From Marinilabiliales bacterium (GTDB lineage Bacteria > Bacteroidota > Bacteroidia > Bacteroidales > ML635J-15): a stretch of DNA of 64,000 nt. Positions 34,936 to 44,354 of the stretch are shown here, in pieces. Position 1 is the first letter of the stretch. Every line of letters begins with the position of its first letter. The DNA lies in NCBI GenBank assembly GCA_002869385.1, contig PKTB01000024.1, positions 685,990-749,989 of the forward strand, given 5' to 3'. The position numbers were made by a program, and so were the translations under genes. The notes under the pieces are model-generated. The model had not been told where the DNA came from, searched no databases, and saw nothing but the letters and a program-made list of their open reading frames with translations.

Positions 34936-36153
34936 ATGAGCTATCCTCAACTTATATCAATAATTGGGACTATACCATTGTTCTCAATGAGGACATTCTT
35001 TCCTGCATTTTTGACAGCATTATTTTTTGCTCATCCTGAGTTATTTCCGGGTGTCACTAGTGTTCCGGATGCAGTAGAAGGAGGTTCATTTTTAGCTCAA
35101 AATTGGTTAATCATCATATTAGGGGTTCTTAGTATCCTTGAATTTGCAGCTGATAAGAATAGTGATATAAAAGTCTTTTTGAGAGAAGCTGAGCCCTATC
35201 TTAAACCTGCATCTTATCTTATTATTCAATTATTTGTACTTGGTGACCAATCCGAAGAAGTATTAAATCAAATTAATTGGGCTGGTTTTAATCCCATGAT
35301 AATACTTGCAATAATTGGAAGCGGTGCAGTATATTCACTAAGTTTGATTAGAAAGAAAACTCTGGACTTACTTTATGATATAGATGCTGATGACAATCTA
35401 TTTCTAGGACGAATTATAAGTTGGTGTGAAGACAGTTTGGTCTTTTTTGGCTTTCTATTACTGATTTGGGCAGGATTATTTATGATTATTCTTTACGCAA
35501 TTATAATCGGGATAATTATACTCTTAAGAAAACAATACATAAAATCTTCTGATCAGCAAAAATACATATGTGAAGTATGTTCACACAAGAATTTACCATA
35601 TGCATGCCAGTGTAGTAATTGTGGTGCAGACAATAAGAAAATATATTCGATCGGAATATTAGGGCAAAAAAAGAATAAAAACCCTAAAGATATTTCAAAA
35701 CATAAGATGAACCTTCTAGCTCAGGGACGATGTCCTGTATGCGCAACACGTAAAGAGAATATTAGTAAAAACGATACATGTAAGGAATGTGGAACAGATT
35801 TTTTTGTAAATCCTTCAAAACAAGAATTTATAAAATTTCTGGATAGAAGATACTATATACTAATGGGAATAAGTTTTATTATTGGTTTTATTCCTATTTT
35901 GGGTTTTGTTGTTAGCGCAAGCCTTGTAAGTATTTATCTATTATCTCCTTACCGCAGATATATTTCCAAAAAGGGAACAATATTATCGAAACTGTTAATA
36001 AAAATCCTAACTGTATTGTTTTTTATTTTCGGATCAGCTTTGGGATTTATTGCTGCACCAATTTATGCTACAATAAGGTACTTTGTAATAAGAAGTCAGT
36101 TTAGACTAATTAAAAAATCAAAAGAACAATTAGCCAATCGGACTCCAAAATGA
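34936..36153 (+). CDS. DUF4126-like membrane protein with zinc ribbons
   Basis: 405 residues. The N-terminal half resembles DUF4126 (SMRTFFPAFLTALFFAHPELFPG) with about five helices. The middle carries two zinc ribbons: CEVCSHKNLPYACQCSNCG (about 211-229) and CPVCATRKENISKNDTCKECG (about 262-282). Further helices follow at the C-terminus. Zinc ribbons on a multi-helix protein suggest a cytosolic sensing or scaffold module. Function unknown. Its 3' end overlaps the convergent gene by 24 bases. Confidence 0.75.
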   Translation: MSYPQLISIIGTIPLFSMRTFFPAFLTALFFAHPELFPGVTSVPDAVEGGSFLAQNWLIIILGVLSILEFAADKNSDIKVFLREAEPYLKPASYLIIQLFVLGDQSEEVLNQINWAGFNPMIILAIIGSGAVYSLSLIRKKTLDLLYDIDADDNLFLGRIISWCEDSLVFFGFLLLIWAGLFMIILYAIIIGIIILLRKQYIKSSDQQKYICEVCSHKNLPYACQCSNCGADNKKIYSIGILGQKKNKNPKDISKHKMNLLAQGRCPVCATRKENISKNDTCKECGTDFFVNPSKQEFIKFLDRRYYILMGISFIIGFIPILGFVVSASLVSIYLLSPYRRYISKKGTILSKLLIKILTVLFFIFGSALGFIAAPIYATIRYFVIRSQFRLIKKSKEQLANRTPK

Positions 36154-37026
36154 AGCATATTTTACAAAATCTGTAAACCCATAATGATCTTCCATTTCAT
36201 GTTTTTCTTTGATATAAAATTTTGAGTTTTCGAGATCCCAACCTAAAATAATATAATCATATTTAATTTTAAGGTAGTATTTATATGTTTGTTGTACCAA
36301 TTTCATGTACATTACATAATCATCATTTGATTTTAATAGGAAACCGGGTTCATCGCCTATCGATATATTAATATTATTCATAATAGATTCAGGAAGTTCA
36401 TCATATTTTTTATACAATAATTTCTCAATTACCTCTTTTGAATAATCACCGGTAAAAATATTTCTAATACTGCTAACGTACTTACAGTTTTCCATATTTT
36501 CACTCTCTCTGTACCCATACGCAAGACCATTTTCTCCTTCGATATTCATTCCAAAAGGAATAGGTGATATTGACACTTTCATATCTGTACCGACTCTTGG
36601 AACTTCTACATCAATAAAAAAAAGTGCTCTTTTGTTCTGATAATTCACATTTGGAATAAATGCATTAATATTTAATTCTTCCGGAAAAACTTTATCAAGC
36701 TCTCTATTTGATTGAACCTCATTTACCCAATCACATTCCCAATATTCTTTATTAATTATCGTATATGATCCATCTTTATTTGTAAACGCTCCAACAGAAT
36801 TAGAACAATTACATCCCATAGTTGGCCATCCTCCGGCAATATGCAAGTATCCATTTGCGGAATCATCAATTACATCAAAATAAGTATCGTCATCAGGTGA
36901 TTCACCTATGTTCATGGACCAACAATCAGTAACCTGACTCCATAATATGCTTTTTAAATCCTTTTGTGAGTATGTAAAAAGACACAAGCTTAATAATGCT
37001 AGTAATAAAACAATATTTTTTCTAAT
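36130..37026 (-). CDS. Secreted hypothetical protein with apparent ATT start
   Basis: About 298 residues if started at the ATT (37024-37026), giving (M)RKNIVLLLALLSLCLFTYSQ, a complete signal peptide. No ATG lies upstream before an in-frame TAG, and the TTG at 36987 would cut the signal peptide in half. ATT is a rare start and ATG-to-ATT is a G-to-T change like the others in this window. The mature protein has WPTMGCNCSN and YWECDWVNEV. Family not recognised. Confidence 0.7.
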   Translation of the reverse strand: MRKNIVLLLALLSLCLFTYSQKDLKSILWSQVTDCWSMNIGESPDDDTYFDVIDDSANGYLHIAGGWPTMGCNCSNSVGAFTNKDGSYTIINKEYWECDWVNEVQSNRELDKVFPEELNINAFIPNVNYQNKRALFFIDVEVPRVGTDMKVSISPIPFGMNIEGENGLAYGYRESENMENCKYVSSIRNIFTGDYSKEVIEKLLYKKYDELPESIMNNINISIGDEPGFLLKSNDDYVMYMKLVQQTYKYYLKIKYDYIILGWDLENSKFYIKEKHEMEDHYGFTDFVKYASFWSPIG

Positions 37027-37058
37027 TTTCTATTTTATTTTGGTTGATTCAGAGTTTT

Positions 37059-37985
37059 CTAATGATTATCAAAACCATAAGTCATAATAATCATATGTTC
37101 GAGAACGGTAAAAATTTCTGTCATATATTCACGAACAGCTTTTGGGCTACCGGGTAAACAAAATATCAATGTATTTCCAATTGTGCCTGCTATACTTCTG
37201 CTTAATAAAGCATTTGGATTCTGTTCTCCGTATTTGATTCTTACCATTTCCATAATTCCTGGAACTCGTTTCTCTAACATTGGGCTTATGGTTTCAATTG
37301 TAATATCCTTTTTGCTTACGCCTGTTCCACCTGTTGTAATAATGACATCAAAATCTTGAAGATATTTCTCTAGTGTATTTTTTAACACTGACTAATTATC
37401 AGGTATAATAATATTCTCAATATTACATAAACGTTCTATCTTCTCAAAATATTCATTTGTAAGTTTCGTAATTGCCGGTCCACTTATATCCTCATAAATT
37501 CCAGCACTGGCTCTGTCACTTAATGTTATTACTGCTATTTTAAAAACTTTTTGTTTATACTCTAACTCATCACCAACACTCATCTTCCCTGTTTTTAAAA
37601 CCTGCGTAAATATTCCTTCTTTAGGCATAACACAGTGTCCGACCTGTTCAAAAACTGCACAACCACCACCATGACATTTTTTACCTTTTTGGGTAATCAT
37701 TAGTTTAACATTATCATTTTCAAGAACATCAAGAACCTTAGTTTTTCTAAAGTTTATTCCTTGGGTAGTTATATTTTCTGCAAAATCGCCAGGTTTAAAT
37801 GTTTCATTAAACTTACCGGCAAACATATCTATATCTTCCTGAGCAAGAAAACTAATCTGACGATGCCATTTGCCACGATGTGCATCTGTAGTAATTCCTA
37901 AATCATCAATTTCAATATTGGAAACTGGTATTTTTAATTCTCCTTTTCTTTCAGATACATTAATGGACTTTATAGTAAATTTCAT
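37059..37985 (-). pseudogene. Fused MOSC-MogA molybdopterin protein, split by in-frame TAG
   Basis: 308 codons with a TAG at codon 198 (37392-37394). The N-terminal MOSC domain has DAHRGKWHRQISFLA and the conserved Cys region CHGGGCAVFEQ. The C-terminal MogA domain starts FKIAVITLSDRASAGIYEDISGP and continues after the stop with VIITTGGTGVSKKDITIE and LPGSPKAVREYM. MogA adenylates molybdopterin before metal insertion. The stop falls between the MogA serine/aspartate motif and its TTGGTG motif, so the truncated form would be inactive. It reads PDN-stop-SVLK; GAG to TAG is one explanation. Confidence 0.87.
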
Positions 37986-37989
37986 TCTA

Positions 37990-38439
37990 TTATTTTTTTG
38001 TTTTACTCAATAATTTTATACTCTCTATCGACATATTTTTATCAATAGCTTTACACATATCATATATTGTAAGAAGTCCAACACTGACAGCTGTTAGAGC
38101 TTCCATTTCGACACCAGTTTGCCCAATACATTTAGACATTGCTTCGATTCTAACTCCTTTATCAACCAAACTAGCATTTACATAAACTTTAGTTAAGTTT
38201 AGTTGATGACATAAAGGAATAAGCTCAGATGTTTTCTTTGCAGCCATAATTCCGGCAAATTCTGAAATAGATAACACATCTCCTTTTTTCATATTATTCT
38301 CTTCAATCTGCTTAACAGTTTCGGATGAAAGATTTATAAACCCTTCAGCAGTTGCAATTCTTATATTGTCAGGTTTATTACTCACATCAACCATGTTAGC
38401 TTTAACTGTTTTATTATCAATATGTGAAAATTCTGACAT
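37990..38439 (-). CDS. moaC: Cyclic pyranopterin monophosphate synthase
   Basis: 149 residues, intact. Motifs KKTSELIPLCHQL (about 71-83) and GQTGVEMEALTAVSVGLLTIYDMCKA (about 106-131) carry the catalytic residues. It converts the MoaA product into cyclic pyranopterin monophosphate. The gene lies 3 bases after the end of moaA and 4 bases before the MOSC-MogA gene. It is the only cofactor gene here without a premature stop. Confidence 0.94.
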   Translation of the reverse strand: MSEFSHIDNKTVKANMVDVSNKPDNIRIATAEGFINLSSETVKQIEENNMKKGDVLSISEFAGIMAAKKTSELIPLCHQLNLTKVYVNASLVDKGVRIEAMSKCIGQTGVEMEALTAVSVGLLTIYDMCKAIDKNMSIESIKLLSKTKK

Positions 38440-38442
38440 ACT

Positions 38443-39246
38443 TTATCCTCCTATATTATAAAAGTCACCTTTATGACAACTTACTCCTTTTTCGGGTTTA
38501 AATTCAACTGCTTTTAATATTGCTTGCTAAGCACCTAATTCACGAACAGAATATTGATCATCAGAAAACAGACAAGGTTTAATAAAGCCATTTGCTGTAA
38601 GTCTGATACTATTGCAAATACTACAATCACCACCGGTTCCCCCTTCAACAATTGAAAATTCACCAGTATCTAGATGCATTTGTGTTATAAACCTAATTTG
38701 CAGGTTCATATCTTTTGCGAACTTTTTTAAAGCATCTTTCATCGAATTATCATGATTATCAAAAACAACTGAATTGATTTTAATAGGTTCTAATCCTACT
38801 TTTTGTGCTGCTACAATTCCTTGAATAACACTTGTAATCTCTCCCCCTCTTGTAATTTTACGATACTCATCCGGGTCTAAAGTATCTAAACTTATATTTA
38901 CCCTCATAAGTCCGGCATTTTTTAATTCATTTGCAAACTTAGGTAATAAGATTCCATTTGTTGTCATTCCTATATCATCAACTCCTTCAATTGCTGATAT
39001 TGATCTTACTAAATCAACAATTCCCTTTCTTACTAAAGGCTCTCCGCCAGTTATTCTAATCTTATTTACACCATGATAAGCAGCCGTTCTGCAAACATTT
39101 ACAATCTCATCAAACGACAAAATATCTTTATGAGCTATCAACTTGATACCCTCTGCAGGCATACAGTATTCACATCTCAAATTACATCTATCTGTAACAG
39201 AGACTCTTAAATATGTTATTTTGCGATTAAATTTGTCTAACATCAA
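38443..39246 (-). pseudogene. moaA: GTP 3',8-cyclase MoaA, split by in-frame TAG
   Basis: 267 codons with a TAG at codon 240 (38527-38529). The radical-SAM motif CNLRCEYC (about 20-27) and GGEPL are intact. The second cluster is in CSICNSIRLTANGFIKPC, where the usual CNR is CNS: Arg to Ser fits AGG to AGT. After the stop the frame ends AILKAVEFKPEKG...FYNIGG, the usual Bacteroidetes C-terminus including the terminal GG. Truncation removes that GG tail, needed for catalysis in MoaA. The start overlaps the end of moeA. Confidence 0.88.
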
Positions 39247-40402
39247 CTATTTCTCCTTCTTCAATTTCCAAAACTCCTCTTTCCATCGCTATAATACCAT
39301 ATGCATTTGCGTAGGCATTTAAATGAGCTGAACCATGATAATTAATAGCACTAACAGTATTATCATTATTAAGTTCGACAGGATAATATGATTTACGAGA
39401 AGATTTCTTTCTGGTCATTTTTTTCTTTAAAGTAAATTTATGGACAATAGGATGAAAATCATGACCTTGAACTTTGTAAATAAAATGCTTAACAATTGTT
39501 TCGAATAATACTAATCCTGAAACTGGGTTTCCAGGCATTCCAAAACAAAACTTTTTATCTGATTCTGCATAAACAATTGGACGACCAGGTTGTGCTGCAA
39601 TACTATCAAATCGAACATTTAGGCCTGAATTCTTTAATACAGGTGCAACGTAGTCATAATCACCCATCGATACCCCACCGGTAATAATTACAATATCCTT
39701 TTTATCAATCATTGTTTTTACAGCAGATTCAATATCTTCGTAAGTATCTTTTACTATCCCGAAATATTACGGGTCAATATTAATTGACCTACAATTATTT
39801 ATTAATTGATAAGCATTTGAGTTATATATTTGACCCTCTTTGAGTTTATCGCCCGGCTCAATAATTTCATCGCCTGTAACGATTATTCCAATTTTGGGCT
39901 GACACGATACAAGTACCTTGTCATAACCTAAAGTTGCTAAAATTCCACAATGAAATGGTTTTAATTTTGTTCCTTTTTCTAAGACTTTATCTCCTTGCTC
40001 AATATCTTCTCCTTTAGGTGAAATATTAGTATTTGAACTCTTTTGTAGTACTTTAATCTTATTATCTGAAATATGTTCGACATGCTCAATCATAACAACC
40101 ATTTCCGCACCATTAGGCAATGGAGCTCCGGTCATTACTTTAACACAATGTCATTTATCAACAATATATTTAGTCCCATCTCCTGCACCAACAATAGAAT
40201 CAATAATCATTTCGTTATCAATGTCAGATTTTAAACATGCATAGCCATCTACCATACATTTATCAAAAGGTGGCATATTTATATCTGAAAAAACATCATG
40301 TGCTAAGATTCTCCCAATTGATTTATCTATTTCTATTTCTTCTGTATATGTTCTAAAACTTGTACTTAAAACTATATCTAAAGCTTCGGAATGACTTATC
40401 AT
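39227..40402 (-). pseudogene. moeA: Molybdopterin molybdenumtransferase MoeA, split by two in-frame stops
   Basis: 391 codons from the ATG at 40402 (within MMISHSEAL; an ATG at 40423 is possible). A TGA at codon 84 (40151-40153) reads VDK-stop-HCVKVMTGAP, where the family has Gly (GTCIRIMTGA in E. coli), so GGA to TGA. A TAA at codon 212 (39767-39769) reads DP-stop-YFGIVKD, likely GAA to TAA. The metal-insertion core TGGVSMGDYDYV and PGNPVSG are intact downstream. MoeA inserts Mo or W into adenylated pterin. No frameshift is present. Confidence 0.88.
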
Positions 40403-40422
40403 CATACATAATAATTTTGGCA

Positions 40423-40430
40423 CAAATTTA
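40423..40430 (-). promoter_or_regulatory. -7 box of the cofactor operon
   Basis: TAAATTTG on the minus strand, 20 bases before the preferred moeA start at 40402, which supports that start. Confidence 0.5.
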
Positions 40431-40630
40431 TTAAAATATCTTGAACTTTTTGTTTAAAAATACTTGATTAAACTTATATGACAAACAAGGTTTTAAAGTA
40501 AAAAGATATAACAAAAAAAAAACGAAAAAATATTATACAACATATTATTTAGACCTCAAATCTTATATACTTGAATTACAAGCTTTTAACATGCATACTA
40601 TTTAGAATTAGTCCATCTATAAATTTTTTT

Positions 40631-40661
40631 ACATGATTTATATCATGATTTGACATGATTT
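40631..40661. promoter_or_regulatory. Three CATGAT repeats upstream of the hydrogenase operon
   Basis: CATGAT at 40632-40637, 40644-40649 and 40654-40659, spaced 12 and 10 bp on one face of the helix. They lie about 110 bases before the hydC start in the 340-bp divergent gap. A redox or hydrogen regulator could bind here. No -7 box was found for this operon. Confidence 0.4.
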
Positions 40662-40768
40662 CGAGAAATATATTTAAAACAGTATTAATAATGTATAAAT
40701 ATTATTTCTACTGTTATTTTAATAACATTGTGATTCGACTAACAAATAATAATTTAAACCGAATAAAA

Positions 40769-41236
40769 ATGACAGATGTAAATGTAATTATCAATGAAAA
40801 GATCGAGAAGTTCGGTAAAGAGAGACAAGCTCTTATGCCAATACTTCAAGGTATTGTAGCGGACAAAAACTACATTACTGAAGATGAATTGCTAGAAGTA
40901 GCTAAAGCTTTAGATTTATCTGGAGCAGAGGTATTTGGTACTGCAACTTTCTACACTTTTCTCGAAGTAAAACCTCTGGGTAAGTATGTCATCAGAGTTT
41001 GTAAAACTATCTCCTGCCATATGTCAGGAAAAGATGAGATTATCCATACCCTTGAAAACACTTTAGGAATTAAATTAGGTGAAACAACACCGGATAAGAA
41101 ATTCACATTAAAACAAGCGAACTGTATGGGATGGTGCCATAAAGGACCTGTTATGCTTATCAATGATGAAGTATATCCAGAACTAACACCTGAAAAAGCA
41201 ATTGCTATTATCCAAGAGTATAGTTCAAAAAAGTAG
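40769..41236 (+). CDS. hydC: NuoE-like [2Fe-2S] subunit of the [FeFe] hydrogenase
   Basis: 155 residues starting MTDVNVIINE (a longer frame from 40655 has an unlike N-terminal tail and is rejected). Thioredoxin-like [2Fe-2S] ligands are C78 and C83 (VCKTISC) and C119 and C123 (NCMGWC). It passes electrons between the NADH-binding HydB and HydA. First gene of hydCBA, 33 bp before hydB. Confidence 0.93.
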   Translation: MTDVNVIINEKIEKFGKERQALMPILQGIVADKNYITEDELLEVAKALDLSGAEVFGTATFYTFLEVKPLGKYVIRVCKTISCHMSGKDEIIHTLENTLGIKLGETTPDKKFTLKQANCMGWCHKGPVMLINDEVYPELTPEKAIAIIQEYSSKK

Positions 41237-41269
41237 TTCACCCTATTGTTAAAAATTAAACTTTAGAAA

Positions 41270-42436
41270 ATGGAAAATAAAAAATTAACAAAAGTTGACC
41301 TGATATTTGAAAATGACGGAACATGTGCAACTACTGTACTTGATAAGACTTTAAGCATGACTCAGGATGAGATCATTAATGCAATGATTGACTCTGGTAT
41401 TAAAGGTCGTGGTGGAGCAGGTTTCCAAACAGGTCTAAAATGGAAATTTACAAAAGCTGAAGATTCATACGAGAAATATATTGTTTGTAATGCTGACGAA
41501 GGCGAACCAGGAACTTTCAAAGATAGAGAAATCCTTGACAAAGTGCCTATTAAAGTTTTTGCAGGTATGACAATCGCTGGTTACGCTGTAGGTGCGAAAA
41601 AAGGTTTTCTATATTTAAGAGCTGAATATAATTTACTTTTAAAAGCATTAAATGAAAAACTTGAAACTTTTAATGCAACAATTAAAGAAAAAGGATTCGA
41701 TTTTAATATTGAAATTCGTTCTGGAGCAGGTGCATATATTTGTGGTGAAGAAAGTGCATTATTTGAATCAATTGAAGGTAAAAGAGGTGAACCAAGAAAT
41801 AAACCTCCATATCCAACAGTAAGTGGTCTTTTTGGAAAGCCAACAGTAATTAATAATGTTGAGACTTTAACTTATGCAGTAATGATTATGAAAATCGGTG
41901 CTGATAAGTTTAGAGCAATGGGAACAGAAGACTCTAGAGGTGGAAAAGTATTCTCAATATCAGGTGACACTCCAAATGCAGGAATCTATGAACTTGAATT
42001 AGGTATGTCTGTAGAAGATTTCGTAAAAGAATTCGGTGATGGTGATACTAAAGCTGTACAAGTTGGTGGTGCATCAGGTATGTGTGTTCCTCGTAAAAAG
42101 TTTGCTGATATGATTATTGGCTACGAAGGAGTTACTACTGGTGGATCAATGATGCTATTTAACAGCTCACGTTCAATGTATAATGTACTTAAAGATTATC
42201 TAGAATTCTTTACTGAAGAATCATGTGGTCAATGTACACCTTGTCGTGTAGGATGTCAGCAATTACTTGAAGGCATTGATGCAGTTAAACACGGTGAAAA
42301 GCATCCTTCATACTTAGATAGTTTGAAGAAGTTAGCCGAAACAATGAAATTATCAGCAAAATGTGGTTTAGGACAAAGCGTTGCAAACCCATTTATTTCA
42401 ATTGTTGAAAATTTCAGAGAAGAGATCATTTACTAA
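41270..42436 (+). CDS. hydB: NuoF-like NADH/FMN subunit of the [FeFe] hydrogenase
   Basis: 388 residues: NADH-binding GRGGAGF (46-52), FMN-binding CNADEGEPGTFKDRE (73-87), and [4Fe-4S] ligands C319, C322, C325 (CGQCTPC) plus a Cys in SAKCGLGQ. It lacks both the N-terminal [2Fe-2S] domain and the C-terminal double [4Fe-4S] domain of electron-bifurcating HydB (about 600 residues). This small form resembles NADH-dependent hydrogenases thought not to use ferredoxin, as described for Syntrophomonas. That assignment is inference. Confidence 0.92.
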   Translation: MENKKLTKVDLIFENDGTCATTVLDKTLSMTQDEIINAMIDSGIKGRGGAGFQTGLKWKFTKAEDSYEKYIVCNADEGEPGTFKDREILDKVPIKVFAGMTIAGYAVGAKKGFLYLRAEYNLLLKALNEKLETFNATIKEKGFDFNIEIRSGAGAYICGEESALFESIEGKRGEPRNKPPYPTVSGLFGKPTVINNVETLTYAVMIMKIGADKFRAMGTEDSRGGKVFSISGDTPNAGIYELELGMSVEDFVKEFGDGDTKAVQVGGASGMCVPRKKFADMIIGYEGVTTGGSMMLFNSSRSMYNVLKDYLEFFTEESCGQCTPCRVGCQQLLEGIDAVKHGEKHPSYLDSLKKLAETMKLSAKCGLGQSVANPFISIVENFREEIIY

Positions 42437-42462
42437 TTTACAAACCATTTAAGAATAAGAAA

Positions 42463-44256
42463 ATGGCAAAATACGAAGTAAATCTAAAAGTTAATAATAT
42501 ACCAATTACGGTAGAAGAAGGCTCAACTATATTAGATGCAGCCCAAAAATTAAATTTCAGAGTTCCTACTCTTTGTCAACATCCCGACTTATGCGTAGCA
42601 GGTAACTGCCGTGTTTGTGTTGTTGAACAAAAAGGCGCTCGTAACCTTGTTGCTGCTTGTGCAACTCCTGTTTCTGAGGGAATGGAGATTTTAACTAATA
42701 GCCAAAAAGTTAGAACTGCTCGTAAACATATTATCGAGCTTCTTCTTTCTGAGCATAATACAGAATGTACAAGTTGTTACAAAAACGGAAAATGTGAATT
42801 ACAATCATTAGCAAACGAATATCGTGTTAATGAAAATGACTTTATCAAACTAGTTGATAAAAAAACTTATACTATTGATGATTATTCACCATCAATTATT
42901 AAAGATGACAGTAAATGTATTCGCTGCCAACGTTGTGTAAGAACATGTGCTTCAATGCAACATGTTAGTGCAATTGCAGTTGCATATAAAGGTAACGAAC
43001 AAAAAATCTCTACATTCTTTGAGAAACCTCTTAATGCAGTTGTTTGTACAAACTGTGGACAGTGTGTTAACAGATGTCCTACCGGAGCATTGGTTGAGAA
43101 AAACTACATCGATCAAGTATGGGATGCTATAAATGATCCTAATATTCATGTAGTTGTTCAAACTGCTCCAGCAGTTCGTGTTGGTTTAGGTGAAGATTTA
43201 GGTCTTGAACCAGGTCACAGAGTAACAGGTAAAATGGTTGCTGCCCTTAGAAGAATTGGGTTTGACTCAGTACTTGATACAGACTTTACTGCTGACCTTA
43301 CAATTATGGAAGAAGGTACAGAGTTATTAACCAGACTTAAAAAAGCTCTAGTTGATAAAGACGAAACTGTTGCTCTTCCAATGACAACATCATGTTCACC
43401 AGGTTGTATTAAATTTATCGAGCATAAATATCCTACATTGTTACCAAATGTATCAACTTGTAAATCTCCTCAGCAGATGTTTGGTGCTTTAGCAAAAACA
43501 TTCTTCGCACAGAAAAAAGGATTAAAAGCTGAAAACGTTGTTTCTGTTTCTGTTATGCCTTGTACAGCTAAGAAATATGAAGCAGATCGTCCAGAAATGA
43601 GAGATAGTGTATACAAAGATGTCGATTTTGTATTAACAACAAGAGAATTAGCAATGATGGTTCGTCAGGCAGGTATCAATTTTGAAAACCTTGCAGATGA
43701 AAAGTATGATTCTATCATGGGTGACTCTACAGGTGCTGCTGTTATCTTTGGTGCTACAGGTGGTGTAATGGAAGCTGCTTTAAGAACTGCTTACGAAATC
43801 GTAACAGGTCGTGAAGTACCATTTACAAACCTTGATATTATCCCAGTTCGTGGATTCGAAGGAATCAAAGAAGCTAAAGTTCTTATTAAAGATGTTCTTC
43901 CTGAGTGGGGATTCCTAGAAGGTGCTGAACTTAGTGTTGCTATCGCTCACGGTTTAACTAATGCTAATAAACTTATGGCTGCAGTTGAAAGAGGTGAAGT
44001 TAGCTATCACTTTATCGAAATCATGGCTTGTCCAGGTGGATGTCTTGGTGGTGGTGGCCAACCAATTCCAACTTCTCCTGAAATTCGTGCTAAGAGAATG
44101 GAAGCTATTTATGATGAAGATACTCATATGGAAATAAGAAAATCTCACGAAAATCCTGAGATTGTTGCTATATATGAAGAATTCCTTGGCAAACCTCTTG
44201 GTCATAAATCTCACGAATTATTACACACTCATTACACAAAGAGAAAAGCATATTAG
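42463..44256 (+). CDS. hydA: [FeFe] hydrogenase catalytic subunit, group A
   Basis: 597 residues. N-terminal [2Fe-2S] (C38, C44, C49, C52 area), the HxxxxCxxC cluster (H97 with C102, C105, C111), and two [4Fe-4S] sites (C152-C162 and C195-C205) precede the H-cluster domain. H-cluster motifs: L1 TSCSPGC (309-315), L2 MPCTAKKYE (from 365), L3 EIMACPGGCLGGGGQP (from 519). L1 normally ends in Trp; here it is Cys315 (TGT), a G-to-T change from TGG. It would make or consume H2 with HydB/HydC. Maturases HydEFG are not in the window. Confidence 0.94.
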   Translation: MAKYEVNLKVNNIPITVEEGSTILDAAQKLNFRVPTLCQHPDLCVAGNCRVCVVEQKGARNLVAACATPVSEGMEILTNSQKVRTARKHIIELLLSEHNTECTSCYKNGKCELQSLANEYRVNENDFIKLVDKKTYTIDDYSPSIIKDDSKCIRCQRCVRTCASMQHVSAIAVAYKGNEQKISTFFEKPLNAVVCTNCGQCVNRCPTGALVEKNYIDQVWDAINDPNIHVVVQTAPAVRVGLGEDLGLEPGHRVTGKMVAALRRIGFDSVLDTDFTADLTIMEEGTELLTRLKKALVDKDETVALPMTTSCSPGCIKFIEHKYPTLLPNVSTCKSPQQMFGALAKTFFAQKKGLKAENVVSVSVMPCTAKKYEADRPEMRDSVYKDVDFVLTTRELAMMVRQAGINFENLADEKYDSIMGDSTGAAVIFGATGGVMEAALRTAYEIVTGREVPFTNLDIIPVRGFEGIKEAKVLIKDVLPEWGFLEGAELSVAIAHGLTNANKLMAAVERGEVSYHFIEIMACPGGCLGGGGQPIPTSPEIRAKRMEAIYDEDTHMEIRKSHENPEIVAIYEEFLGKPLGHKSHELLHTHYTKRKAY

Positions 44257-44272
44257 TTCTCTAATAATATTT

Positions 44273-44303
44273 AAAAAAAGCCCGAAATTTCGGGCTTTTT
44301 TTA
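44273..44303. terminator. Terminator after hydA
   Basis: AGCCCGAAATTTCGGGCT stem flanked by an A-run and a T-run, so it could work in both directions. Confidence 0.88.
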
Positions 44304-44354
44304 TTTTGTAATTTCCCATATATTTTTTATATCTTTACAAAAAACAATTTTATT

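Noticed and set aside
40151..40153. Selenocysteine at the moeA TGA
   Set aside because: The aligned position is Gly in the family, MoeA is not a selenoprotein, and no SECIS-like hairpin was seen after the codon.
40655..40768. 38-residue N-terminal extension of HydC
   Set aside because: Unlike any NuoE N-terminus; MTDVNVIINE at 40769 is the expected start, and the extension overlaps the upstream repeats.
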